Part shown: in pieces, positions 6,405 through 15,395 of the stretch | Numbering within the stretch: position 1 is the first letter of the stretch | Layout: every line of letters begins with the position of its first letter | NCBI GenBank assembly: GCA_013138735.1 | Contig: WTCE01000131.1 | Span: 1 to 32,458, forward strand | Source: Crocinitomix sp. | GTDB taxonomy: Bacteria; Bacteroidota; Bacteroidia; Flavobacteriales_D; Crocinitomicaceae | Length of the DNA: 32,458 nt | Direction of reading: 5' to 3' | Notes under the pieces: generated by a model | What the model saw: the letters and a program-made list of their open reading frames with translations, nothing else | Told to the model about the DNA's origin: nothing | The model's database searches: none | Position numbers and translations under genes: made by a program

Positions 6405-8438
6405 CTAATTGTTCTTATTCATCCACAAGATAAAGGCATAATCCTCTGCCACTTCTTTCAATTGCTCAAATCGTCCAGCAGATCCTCCATGACCTGCATC
6501 CATATTCGTCCGCAATAAAATAGGATTTTGATCTGTTTTTAATTCTCGCAATTTTGCAACGTATTTTGTAGGTTCCCAATATTGCACTTGCGAATCGTGT
6601 AAACCACTTGTAACTAACATTGCAGGATAATCCTTAGCTTCTAATTGATCGTATGGTGAATAGGAAAGCATATAATCGTAATAGGTTTTTACATTCGGAT
6701 TTCCCCATTCATCATACTCTCCTGTTGTCAAAGGAATTGTTTCATCAATCATAGTAGAGATCACGTCCACAAAAGGCACCTGAGAAACGATTCCTTTCCA
6801 TAATTCTGGACGAAGATTAGCAATAGCCCCCATGAGTAATCCGCCAGCACTTCCGCCCATGGCAAAAACGCGCTCTGGCGCACAATAATTATCTGCAATT
6901 AAGTGTTCTGTAACGGAAATAAAATCAGTAAAAGTGTTTTTCTTTTTCAGTAATTTCCCTTCATCATACCAATTGGTGCCTAAATATTCGCCACCACGAA
7001 TGTGCGCAATTGCAAATACAAATCCTCTATCTAACAAACTTAAGCGGCTAGAACTAAAATAAGGATCAACAGTTGAACCGTATGAACCGTAAGCATAAAC
7101 TAATATTGGATTGGTTCCATCTTTCTTAAAAAGCTCCTTTTTATAAATAACTGAGGTTGGAACCTTCATCCCATCTGCAGCAGTTGCCCAAGTTCGTTCA
7201 GACTGATAGTGAGTAGGATCAAAATCTCCAATAACTTCTTGTTGCTTTAATATGGTTTGTTCAAAGCTTTTTAAATCAATTTTAATAACCGAATTAGGAG
7301 TTGTCATTGAACTGTATCCAATTCGAACAGCATTACTATTGGGTTCAGGATTGTTTCCTAAATAAAGCGTATATGTTTCTTCAGAAGGGGGAATTATCTT
7401 AGCAGTATAATTGGCGCGGTCATAAACCTTTAAACGAGAAAGGCCATTTTCCTTTTCCTGAACGACTAAATGCGTATTGAAAACATCAAAATCCTCAATT
7501 AATACATCCAAATCATGTTCTTGGATGATTTTCCAATTGTCCCAATGCCTTTCATTCTTCTTGCAAATTGCTACTTTAAAATTTTTGGCATCCATATTAG
7601 ACTTAATGAAAAAGTCTCCGCCTGCAGATTCAGGATAGTATTCATGCTTTTCTTGTCGGGGAAGAAAAATTTCAAAATCAACCGTATCATTGGCCGATTT
7701 AAATCTAAATTCAGTTGTTAAGGTACTGTGGCAGCCAATAAAAATATATTGAAAATCTCCCGATCGATTCACGGTAATGATATAAGTATCATCAACTTCT
7801 TCATAAATATTTGCAATGATTCCAGTATTAATGTCTATAGATTGAACCAAATATGGTCGTAAAGTATCGCTATCCTTTATTGAATAATAGAGCGTATGAT
7901 CGTCATTGAGCCAGGCCAAATCACTCCCCGTGTTTTCAATACAGTGAGGCAATAGTTCACCGGTTTCTAAATTTTTAAACCGAATTTGATACAATCTTCT
8001 TCCAGAAATATCTTCTGTAAATGCTATTATTTTATTGTTTTTAGAAACGGCAAAGGCTACAATTTCATAATACGCGTGGTTTTCTGCGGCAATATTTTCA
8101 TTGATTAAAATTTCCTCAGGAGCGTCAAGCGTTCCCTTTTTCCGGCAGTAAAAGACATGTTCTAAGCCCTCTTCAAATCGACTATAATACCAATAGCCAT
8201 TTTTAAAAAAGGGAGCAGAAGAATCATCTTCTTTAATCCGTCCCTTCATTTCTTTAAAAAGTTCTTCCTGCAAATTTTTAGTAGGCGCCAAAATGGAATC
8301 CGTATAGGTGTTTTCAGCGTTCAAATGTTCAATTACGTCAGCATTTTCACGATCACGCATCCAAAAATAATCATCCACTCGTTGATGATTGTGTAAAGAA
8401 AGTGTATGCGGTATTTTTTTTGGAATTGGATAGTTCAT
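6405..8438 (-). CDS. ptrB: Oligopeptidase B (prolyl oligopeptidase family S9A)
   Basis: 677 residues, normal for the family. Residues about 1-400 form the beta-propeller (early motif DDYFWMRDR) and 410-677 the alpha/beta-hydrolase domain. The catalytic triad is visible: Ser530 in GGSAGG, Asp615 in SGLHDSQV and His650 in DAGHGG. The spacing is nearly the same as in E. coli PtrB. The acidic stretch GEYDEWGNP (573-581) fits the pocket that selects basic P1 residues. The enzyme cleaves short peptides after Arg or Lys. No signal peptide is seen, so the protein is cytoplasmic. A small membrane-protein gene follows after 12 nt, and a -7 box lies 21 nt upstream of the start. Confidence 0.93.
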   Translation of the reverse strand: MNYPIPKKIPHTLSLHNHQRVDDYFWMRDRENADVIEHLNAENTYTDSILAPTKNLQEELFKEMKGRIKEDDSSAPFFKNGYWYYSRFEEGLEHVFYCRKKGTLDAPEEILINENIAAENHAYYEIVAFAVSKNNKIIAFTEDISGRRLYQIRFKNLETGELLPHCIENTGSDLAWLNDDHTLYYSIKDSDTLRPYLVQSIDINTGIIANIYEEVDDTYIITVNRSGDFQYIFIGCHSTLTTEFRFKSANDTVDFEIFLPRQEKHEYYPESAGGDFFIKSNMDAKNFKVAICKKNERHWDNWKIIQEHDLDVLIEDFDVFNTHLVVQEKENGLSRLKVYDRANYTAKIIPPSEETYTLYLGNNPEPNSNAVRIGYSSMTTPNSVIKIDLKSFEQTILKQQEVIGDFDPTHYQSERTWATAADGMKVPTSVIYKKELFKKDGTNPILVYAYGSYGSTVDPYFSSSRLSLLDRGFVFAIAHIRGGEYLGTNWYDEGKLLKKKNTFTDFISVTEHLIADNYCAPERVFAMGGSAGGLLMGAIANLRPELWKGIVSQVPFVDVISTMIDETIPLTTGEYDEWGNPNVKTYYDYMLSYSPYDQLEAKDYPAMLVTSGLHDSQVQYWEPTKYVAKLRELKTDQNPILLRTNMDAGHGGSAGRFEQLKEVAEDYAFILWMNKNN

Positions 8439-8458
8439 GAACGATTATAATTAAGGGG

Positions 8459-8466
8459 CAAAGATA
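8459..8466 (-). promoter_or_regulatory. Bacteroidota -7 box upstream of ptrB
   Basis: The minus strand reads TATCTTTG, an exact TAnnTTTG, ending 21 nt before the ATG. No convincing -33 element is seen at standard spacing. Confidence 0.45.
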
Positions 8467-8541
8467 GTTAAAACTAGGCAAGGGTTGGTTTAAGAGAAAG
8501 AATATTAATGAAGTGTTGATCCAGAATTAAAACACTATTTT

Positions 8542-11394
8542 CTATCGCCCTAATAAATGAGCGGTGCCTTGACCTTGCAGTTTAGTGCCATTATCCGTAA
8601 TTGCCGAATAAGAGTAAAAATAAATACCGTCAGGACAGTTGAATCCGCCTTGGTTTGTTCCATCCCAGCCATTACTGATATCATTCAGTTCTATCATTAT
8701 ATTTCCCCAACGGTTTGTAATTATACAATAAAATTCGTCAATCGAAGCGGATTTTAAGTCGAAGGTGAAAATATCATTCAAGCCGTCACCGTTTGGTGTA
8801 AATACATTGATGTTTTCAAAAGCAATGGGTTCAAAAACGGTAATTATTTTACATGTTGTATCAGTACAACCATTTTTGTTCATGGCAACCAAACAAACTT
8901 CAGCGGTATAACTTTGACCTAGAGGTTTGTAAATGGTGTCTTTCGTTTGGAAATAGTTTTTGCTAATTTCCCAATTCGCTATGGGATGGTTCAGATTCCA
9001 AAAAAAGGTACTATCAGCTAGAGGGTTATTTGGGTTGGCAAAGTTTGTGGATTGATTTTCAAAAACAACGTCCACATTTGCGGTTCCTTGACAATCGGTA
9101 TTGAGTTGGTCAGATAAAACGTTGAAAGCTGCAATTGGATTGAGTGAATCTAGATAAAGTGACTGACGAATAATGCATCCGTTGGCATCCATTGCTGTGA
9201 ATTCGTAATTACCAGGATTTAATCCTCCCCAAGTTGTGAAATCGATATTTTCATCTGTATCCAAATTTTTCCAGTTGTAAGTATAATCTGGTGTTCCACC
9301 TCCAGCAGATGCAAAAACAACGCCATTTCCACTTTGATAACCATACAATCTGCAATAAGCGTGTTCAAACCCAAATTCGGTAAAGTAGAGGGTGTCAGGG
9401 TGTTTCACTTCAAAATCAAACACTTTAGAACAACCATTTTCATCATTAATGGTCAAAGTATAATCACCAGCATTTAAATTCCATAAAGAATCAGCTCCCA
9501 ATCCATTTTCATCCACATAGTTTGGATTCCAGAGATAAGATATTTGATCAGAAGCACCAGTTGCATTAAATACTTCATTTACTACTGCATAACCGGTCGA
9601 ATCGCCATTACATAGTGGGTCAACAACGGTTAAATCAATGTTTATTTCGTTGGGTTGATTCAGGTATACAGAATCAATTCCTGCACATTCAGAATCATCT
9701 TCAACAGTTATGTAATACCAACCCGTGGTTAATGTATTGGCGGTATTACTATTGTCAATATTCAAAATTGTTCCAATATCATCAGTAATGATAAATAGAA
9801 CCTCGCCAACAGGTTCTTCAACAGAAACTGTAACTGAACCGTCTGAAAAGCCAAAACAAGTTGGGTCACTAACAGTTAATGTCAGATTCATACCGTTGGT
9901 CATGGTAATGTCTATTTCGGTAGAAGCAGTGCAACCGTTTTCAGAAGTTACGGTTAAGGTAACAGTGTAAGTTCCGATAACATCATAAGTATGTTCAGGA
10001 TTTTCTTCCGTAGACGTTTCATCATCCCCAAAATCCCATGCCCATTCTACAACCTCAAAAGGATCTGGCAAGAAAGAAAGGTCGTTAAATTGAACAGGAT
10101 TTATAATACAACCGCCAGTGCTTCCATCTTGCGAAGATAAACCACTTGCAATGAACTCGAGATTAGCGTCAGGCAAGGGATAAATTGTGATTTGATATTC
10201 CGTAGTATCATTACAAGAAAGCTCATTCACTCCAATTAATTGAACGGTATAAGTTCCTGCCTCCGTATATAAGTGACTAGGGTTTTCATCTGTTGAAGTT
10301 TCATCATCCCCAAAATCCCAAATCCAATCAGGCTCGCCGTCATCAGGAATTAGTGACGTGTTTTCAAAATCTATTTCGGCTCCGAAGCATGCATTTTCAA
10401 AAATGAAATCAGCATCTACTGCATCAGGGAAATGAACAAATTCAGAAATTTGTAAACATTGATCTCCTAAAGTATATTGTGCAGTATACGTTCCAAGACC
10501 ATATAAATTAACATCCACCGTTGAAACTGTTTCGCCAACCAAAGCTATGCCCTCTTTAAACCATTGCCATGTACCGCTAATAGTGTCAATAGTAGCTAAT
10601 AATTCTAAATTTCCGTCGCACCAATCGCCTGTTTGGGAGATGTCTGATTGGTGATCTGATTCGGTTAAGGTAAGGCCATCCATTAGATAGAAATGATACG
10701 CCCCATGACCAAAAACACCTGCGCATCCTGGACCAAAACCCAAGGCATTAATGTTTTCTAAAGGCGTAAAAGTTATGGTTACTTCTTGCCATGTGCTGTC
10801 AAGAGGCGTGGCAACAATTTCATCACCCAATAATACCCAAGAGTCCTCATCAATTGGGCAATCGCCAGTATACCATGGCAAATCATCACAAATTGGTGTG
10901 CCGTATATTGAAAAATTTATGTCAGTCAGAGCTCCTTCATAATAACCAAGTGCTAAGAATAATTTTAAGGTGTATGTTGTTCCGGCTAACAACGGGACGT
11001 CCAAACAGGTACCAACATGTTCTGCAGCAAAAATCTCTTTGTAGAATGTCACTAAAGCATTACTGCCGTCAGGTGAAGGATATAGAATATCCCAATCATA
11101 AGCGGGATCGATTTCTCGCCAATATCCAGATAACCCAGTTCCTTCCCAATAATCAACACAAGCATAACTTGATGGACTCGCGCCTATTTCACAAATAGTA
11201 TCTTCAAATGAAGGGTTCGGAATTAAATTAGAAAAGCCTTCAAAACCTTCACATTCACATTCGTCATCATTTAAATCAATGAAGCCATCCGCATCATCAT
11301 CAATCCCATTATTGCATATTTCTTGCGAAAACACAACTTGTGTAGCCGATAGAATAAATATGAAGAGCAAAAATTTCATATAAGTTTTGTACAT
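8542..11394 (-). CDS. Large surface protein with PKD and SprB-like repeats, T9SS type B sorting domain
   Basis: 950 residues. The signal peptide ends near residue 24, and an alternative start, Met6, would also fit. Next comes a Ca-binding-like motif NNGIDDDADGFIDLNDDE (28-45), then a lectin/jelly-roll-like N-terminal region to about 245. Two PKD domains carry WDFGDDETST, centred near 359 and 455. SprB-type repeats span about 500-670, each with LNAGDYTLTINDENGC-like ends. Another PKD-like segment lies near 770-850. The last 90 residues, from VFTPNGDGLNDIF and including ITNRWGNIM and CPDGIYFYSY, form the gliding-associated type B sorting domain. That domain directs export through T9SS and surface attachment. 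Probable roles are adhesion or gliding support (inference). The gene lies downstream of another giant T9SS cargo, with a 51-nt gap. Confidence 0.9.
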   Translation of the reverse strand: MYKTYMKFLLFIFILSATQVVFSQEICNNGIDDDADGFIDLNDDECECEGFEGFSNLIPNPSFEDTICEIGASPSSYACVDYWEGTGLSGYWREIDPAYDWDILYPSPDGSNALVTFYKEIFAAEHVGTCLDVPLLAGTTYTLKLFLALGYYEGALTDINFSIYGTPICDDLPWYTGDCPIDEDSWVLLGDEIVATPLDSTWQEVTITFTPLENINALGFGPGCAGVFGHGAYHFYLMDGLTLTESDHQSDISQTGDWCDGNLELLATIDTISGTWQWFKEGIALVGETVSTVDVNLYGLGTYTAQYTLGDQCLQISEFVHFPDAVDADFIFENACFGAEIDFENTSLIPDDGEPDWIWDFGDDETSTDENPSHLYTEAGTYTVQLIGVNELSCNDTTEYQITIYPLPDANLEFIASGLSSQDGSTGGCIINPVQFNDLSFLPDPFEVVEWAWDFGDDETSTEENPEHTYDVIGTYTVTLTVTSENGCTASTEIDITMTNGMNLTLTVSDPTCFGFSDGSVTVSVEEPVGEVLFIITDDIGTILNIDNSNTANTLTTGWYYITVEDDSECAGIDSVYLNQPNEINIDLTVVDPLCNGDSTGYAVVNEVFNATGASDQISYLWNPNYVDENGLGADSLWNLNAGDYTLTINDENGCSKVFDFEVKHPDTLYFTEFGFEHAYCRLYGYQSGNGVVFASAGGGTPDYTYNWKNLDTDENIDFTTWGGLNPGNYEFTAMDANGCIIRQSLYLDSLNPIAAFNVLSDQLNTDCQGTANVDVVFENQSTNFANPNNPLADSTFFWNLNHPIANWEISKNYFQTKDTIYKPLGQSYTAEVCLVAMNKNGCTDTTCKIITVFEPIAFENINVFTPNGDGLNDIFTFDLKSASIDEFYCIITNRWGNIMIELNDISNGWDGTNQGGFNCPDGIYFYSYSAITDNGTKLQGQGTAHLLGR

Positions 11395-11445
11395 CTATTA
11401 GACGCAGTTAAGCCTATAAATGTTGCAGTTAGGTTTAATTATAAT

Positions 11446-14400
11446 TTATTCGATTTTTACAAACTTACAAGTGTAATTTTCAGTTTCGTTAAATATTCGT
11501 ACAACATAGATCCCAGTGTTGTAATTTGACACGTCCAAATCCATTGACATTTCTTCAATTATTCCAGAAAAAACAATACGTCCGTCTGTACTTAGAACAT
11601 TAATTTGATAACCGACATTTTGTTTTATGTTCTCAAGTTTTATTTCGACAAACTGGGAGGCTGGGTTTGGGTTTAATAGAATGAATTCATTTTCAGTATC
11701 AATCCCAATATGATCAATCAATTCGGATTCTATTTCAAAATTTGGATCATCAGCTGGGCTCTGTAGAGCACTTTCATCAACTCCTTCGATATCTACCCGA
11801 ATAGTAAATAAACTGCCTCCGTTTGATCCATAGTATAATTCGTCTGCGTCACCCAATATATAGCCCATCCAAGCTTGATAAGATCCTACTATGAACAAAT
11901 GTCCAAAAGGATCTGAAACGATTGCTCCAGGTCCATGATTACAATTTTCAGCTCCGTCAGGATTCTTAGTTCCGTTCGACCATTGGTAGGAGCCATCAGT
12001 AGTACTATAAGCAACAGCGTAAAGATGATGATCACCAATTAATCCATCAAATGCTAATGTTGAGCCGACAACATCATCAAAATCAAAAGAGACTTGCCCT
12101 GTACGACTGCCAGTAAAGTAAGCTATTCCATTAATAACGTCTACACCATTTCCATACGAATTCTGAGGCAATACTGGTCGAGTAATTTCGGAAAGTGTAG
12201 CAGGTGCAATTTCGCCATCAAATCGCATGCTAATAAAATAACCTGTAGGTCGGCCAAACCCATCAGCAAGATTATGAGCAGCTAGGGAAAAAGCATCTGT
12301 TGCCGTTCCCAACTTAGAGCCCATCAAAAAAGCATTCCCTGTCGTGGGATCAACTGCAATATCATTCCCTTCCATCCAAACATCAGCGCCAAATAGAATA
12401 TTCCCCTTCTTCAAAAAATCGCCAGTTGGTGAATCAAAGACGCCACCGTTGTCGTCAAAATATTTCAACACAAAAGCTTCGTGATCAGCAAAACTTGCAC
12501 CAATTGGTGAAAATGATGGACCAATTCCTGAACCAATTAAAAATGAATTTCTAAAGGTACCAATAACCCAAAGTGCTCCATCAACATCAGCTTCGGGGGA
12601 ATCCTCATCAAAATCCATTGCGTTAACAATTGCTCCGTTATAATAATAACTTTGGAAATTCCATCTCTGTGTTCCAATGGTAGAATACGACGGATTATAT
12701 TTTCTTATAAATACTTTTTCAAATCCAACAGCGTCATACGTTTGTCCTGCAACAAATATTTTCCCGTTTTCCTCATTAATGGTAATCGCCGTTAAGTTTG
12801 AACTATTTCCACCGCTCCAAACAGGATCAATAAAATCGACTTTCCCATTCTCTATATTCATTCGAGCGACATAACCATTTTTTCCTGGTCGAGCAGCGGT
12901 TTCTGTGCCAGTTCCATAACCAAAGTCACCAATTCCATTTACAAATGTGATTGTATTCTCAAATTCACCAACGATATATAAAAATCCGCCTGATTCACGA
13001 ATCACAATTTCGTTTGCATAATCATGGGTTCCATCACCTTCTGCATAAGTCACCCACATTAGGTCGCCACAATTATTGTATTTAGCAACATAAGATTTAA
13101 TTGCGGTGGTTATGCCTAGATAAGCGTCTGCAGTTACATCTGAATTATCACCGCCATCAAATACAGCAAAACCTGTATAAGCACCTGTGACGTATACATT
13201 TCCGTCAGAATCTGTTACAACGTCGTTTCCTTGTTCATATTGGCCAAGTGTTGTTGTTTGATGCCAATTGCCCTCCTTAACGTTAACATCAACACAATGA
13301 CAATCCTCTGGTTCAACATAATTAAAACAACCGATTGCTCTGGCGCAATAAGTCGTAATTTCAGTGGGTTCTACAATAATTGATGTACCTGTTCCAAGTA
13401 TTTCTCCATCACAATCTCCTGCATGCCATTCCCAATCATCCGCGTCATAAAGCACTCCTTCAATTGTTAGTGTAACGGGCGTATTTGTACAAGCGCCATC
13501 TTGGTCAACATGAATTTCAGTTAAAACTGGTTTTCCTCCTGTATTATAAATGTAGACAGCTCCTGCATCTGCCATCTCTACACCCAAACCAACTTCATTA
13601 AAGTCTTGTCCAAATGCCCCGAACATTATTCTGTTATCCGTAATCGCCGCCGCTTCTCCAAATCGATCATTTTCATTTCTATCAAATGCCACTATTTTTT
13701 GACTTTCAGTCCAATCACCACCATCTATATTAAAAACGTAGCCTGAACCAGCCTCAGGAACATCAGGCGCATCTCCAGCCTCATCCAGTCCTTGAAGAGG
13801 GGCGCCAATAATTATTGTTTCATTATGAATTGCTACACGAAACCCAAAATCATTGTATGCATCTCGGTCACTCGCCACTATTTTTTGTTCAAAGGAAAAA
13901 GTTCCTAAAGAATTATCAAAGACGTAAGCAGAACCACACCTTATGTAATCATCTTCTTCCAATTCATTCGTTTCATTAAATCTTGCACCAACAACTATTT
14001 TTTCTTGTGTCATGTCTATAGATTCTCCGAATCGATCTCCACCTGTTCGATCAGGGGCGGTTAATTTTTGGTTGAATTCCCAAACATCTGTTGAAGTGTT
14101 CAGCTCATAGACGAAAATTGCACCCGCATTAAATTTTAGATCTCCCTCAATTGCATCATAATCCTCAGAGTCCGCCGAAACGGTGGCAAAATTCCCGAAA
14201 ATGGTTACATCACTGCCAAAATGATCATGTTCGTTTCGAGTAGGGTCGATAACTTTTTGCTCGTAATCAAAACTACTGCCGTTCCATTCATAAATATACG
14301 CAGCTCCAGCTCCATTAACTGAAATATCTAAGTCGTCTTCAGATTCGTTTCGAGCCCCAATAATTAAACGATCACCATGCATTTTAAGTGAGCATCCGAA

Positions 14401-14703
14401 GTATGCGTCAGTCTCGTTATCAGGTGTGATTCCATCATTTTTAAACGGTTCTAAACGTTCAACAAAAACAGCTTCAGTACCAACAATTTGGTAGATATAT
14501 ACCATGCCAGCATCAGTAGAATCAACATTATTGTAAAACTCTGAACCAACAGCAATAATTCCATTCGAAATAGCCACGGCAAGACCAAATTGAGCGTTTA
14601 ATTGTAAGTCTAGGACGTCAATTGCAGATTCTGCAAAAATTTTGTCTGTTTCTTCCCAAATGCAGGTAATGTCATTCCAATGGAATAAATTAAACTCCTC
14701 CAC
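11446..14703 (-). CDS. FG-GAP/beta-propeller secreted protein, T9SS type A domain (main frame of a frameshifted gene)
   Basis: The open frame encodes 1085 residues, but its first possible codon is an unlikely GTG at 14703 and it has no signal peptide. The missing N-terminus lies immediately upstream in another frame (14690-14905). Residues 1-370 carry FG-GAP-like repeats (NDRFGEAAAI, GDRFGESIDM, HDHFGSDVTI). An Ig-like stretch lies near 392-460. A second beta-propeller of SBBP type runs from about 480 to 940 (VVTDSDGNVYVTGAY, GGFLYIVGEF). The C-terminal 80 residues (LNPNPASQFVEIKL ... NTGIYVVRI ... KFVKIE) form a type A T9SS sorting domain. Restoring the frame would give an intact secreted protein of about 1150 residues. 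As read, the product could not be exported. The role is unknown, perhaps adhesion. Confidence 0.85.
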   Translation of the reverse strand: MEEFNLFHWNDITCIWEETDKIFAESAIDVLDLQLNAQFGLAVAISNGIIAVGSEFYNNVDSTDAGMVYIYQIVGTEAVFVERLEPFKNDGITPDNETDAYFGCSLKMHGDRLIIGARNESEDDLDISVNGAGAAYIYEWNGSSFDYEQKVIDPTRNEHDHFGSDVTIFGNFATVSADSEDYDAIEGDLKFNAGAIFVYELNTSTDVWEFNQKLTAPDRTGGDRFGESIDMTQEKIVVGARFNETNELEEDDYIRCGSAYVFDNSLGTFSFEQKIVASDRDAYNDFGFRVAIHNETIIIGAPLQGLDEAGDAPDVPEAGSGYVFNIDGGDWTESQKIVAFDRNENDRFGEAAAITDNRIMFGAFGQDFNEVGLGVEMADAGAVYIYNTGGKPVLTEIHVDQDGACTNTPVTLTIEGVLYDADDWEWHAGDCDGEILGTGTSIIVEPTEITTYCARAIGCFNYVEPEDCHCVDVNVKEGNWHQTTTLGQYEQGNDVVTDSDGNVYVTGAYTGFAVFDGGDNSDVTADAYLGITTAIKSYVAKYNNCGDLMWVTYAEGDGTHDYANEIVIRESGGFLYIVGEFENTITFVNGIGDFGYGTGTETAARPGKNGYVARMNIENGKVDFIDPVWSGGNSSNLTAITINEENGKIFVAGQTYDAVGFEKVFIRKYNPSYSTIGTQRWNFQSYYYNGAIVNAMDFDEDSPEADVDGALWVIGTFRNSFLIGSGIGPSFSPIGASFADHEAFVLKYFDDNGGVFDSPTGDFLKKGNILFGADVWMEGNDIAVDPTTGNAFLMGSKLGTATDAFSLAAHNLADGFGRPTGYFISMRFDGEIAPATLSEITRPVLPQNSYGNGVDVINGIAYFTGSRTGQVSFDFDDVVGSTLAFDGLIGDHHLYAVAYSTTDGSYQWSNGTKNPDGAENCNHGPGAIVSDPFGHLFIVGSYQAWMGYILGDADELYYGSNGGSLFTIRVDIEGVDESALQSPADDPNFEIESELIDHIGIDTENEFILLNPNPASQFVEIKLENIKQNVGYQINVLSTDGRIVFSGIIEEMSMDLDVSNYNTGIYVVRIFNETENYTCKFVKIE

Positions 14704-14905
14704 ACCAAGTTACACCACCTTCGTTAACATAATGTGCACCACTAACAGCAAAATCCCCATCAATGCCATTACCTCCATGATGTCCAATATGTTCTCCTGC
14801 AACGCGAGGGTCGGCCACTGTTTTTGCTTCAAGCACATACTGTGCGCTTCCTTTAAGACTAATAAAAAATAGAAATACGCAAAAAGCGTTTAGTTTGATA
14901 TTCAT
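14690..14905 (-). pseudogene. N-terminal fragment (signal peptide and first FG-GAP repeat) of the 11446-14703 protein
   Basis: 71 codons. The signal peptide (MNIKLNAFCVFLFFISLKGSAQ) leads into AGEHIGHHGGNGIDGDFAVSG, the opening half of an FG-GAP repeat. The other half (FNLFHWNDITCIWEE) continues in the next frame from about 14700. The break falls in TTGGTGTGGAGGAGTTTAA on the minus strand. Removing one base before GTGGAG, or adding two before TTTAAT, rejoins the repeat. The two frames overlap by 14 nt. Treat this fragment and the following frame as one gene interrupted by a mutation or a sequencing error. Confidence 0.75.
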
Positions 14906-14948
14906 ACAGTTGGGTTAGTGAATTAGCCTTAAATATAAGAATTATATA

Positions 14949-15395
14949 TTAATTCGAAATAGTCCGAACAAACATGCTACTCATACTAAAACCATATTCT
15001 ACTACACGCAATGTATCACTGTTTTTGGATAATAAGTAAGTGGAAAAATAACCTGATTCACGGATATATAGTGTATCATTTTTAATTCCATAACGCCGAT
15101 TTAACATCATAGTGGTTGGTCCTCCTTCAACAGCACCAGTAGGTCGCGTTACTTCACAAGTTCCATCTTTCTTAAAAACAAATTTGCTATGATCTTTTAT
15201 GAGCATAGAGTGATGAATGACTTGTGATGAATCTGTTTTAGGGACAAGGGGTATATATGGAATAAATACGCCGTCAATTTTTTTACCATTGGAAATTATG
15301 AAGTCATAATACGACTCCTTTTGAACACCGCAAGCAATAGTAGCGAGAACAATAAGTCCCATTAAGGAATACCTTATTGTTGGCTTAAAATTCAA
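14949..15395 (-). CDS. Putative lipoprotein
   Basis: 148 residues. The N-terminus is a lipoprotein signal ending LATIAC, with the acylated Cys at 22. The mature part is a small beta-rich domain (KFVFKKDGTCEVTRPTGA ... NRRYGIKNDTLYIRESGYF), the style of lipocalin-like or META-like Bacteroidota lipoproteins. I do not recognise a named family. Its start overlaps the end of the L,D-transpeptidase gene by 11 nt, so the two are translationally coupled and probably act together at the envelope (inference). Confidence 0.7.
   Translation of the reverse strand: MNFKPTIRYSLMGLIVLATIACGVQKESYYDFIISNGKKIDGVFIPYIPLVPKTDSSQVIHHSMLIKDHSKFVFKKDGTCEVTRPTGAVEGGPTTMMLNRRYGIKNDTLYIRESGYFSTYLLSKNSDTLRVVEYGFSMSSMFVRTISN

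Noticed and set aside
10791-11198. 135-codon plus-strand ORF inside the PKD-protein gene
   Set aside because: It is antisense to a clearly real gene with a signal peptide and domains; its translation is basic and shows no domain pattern.
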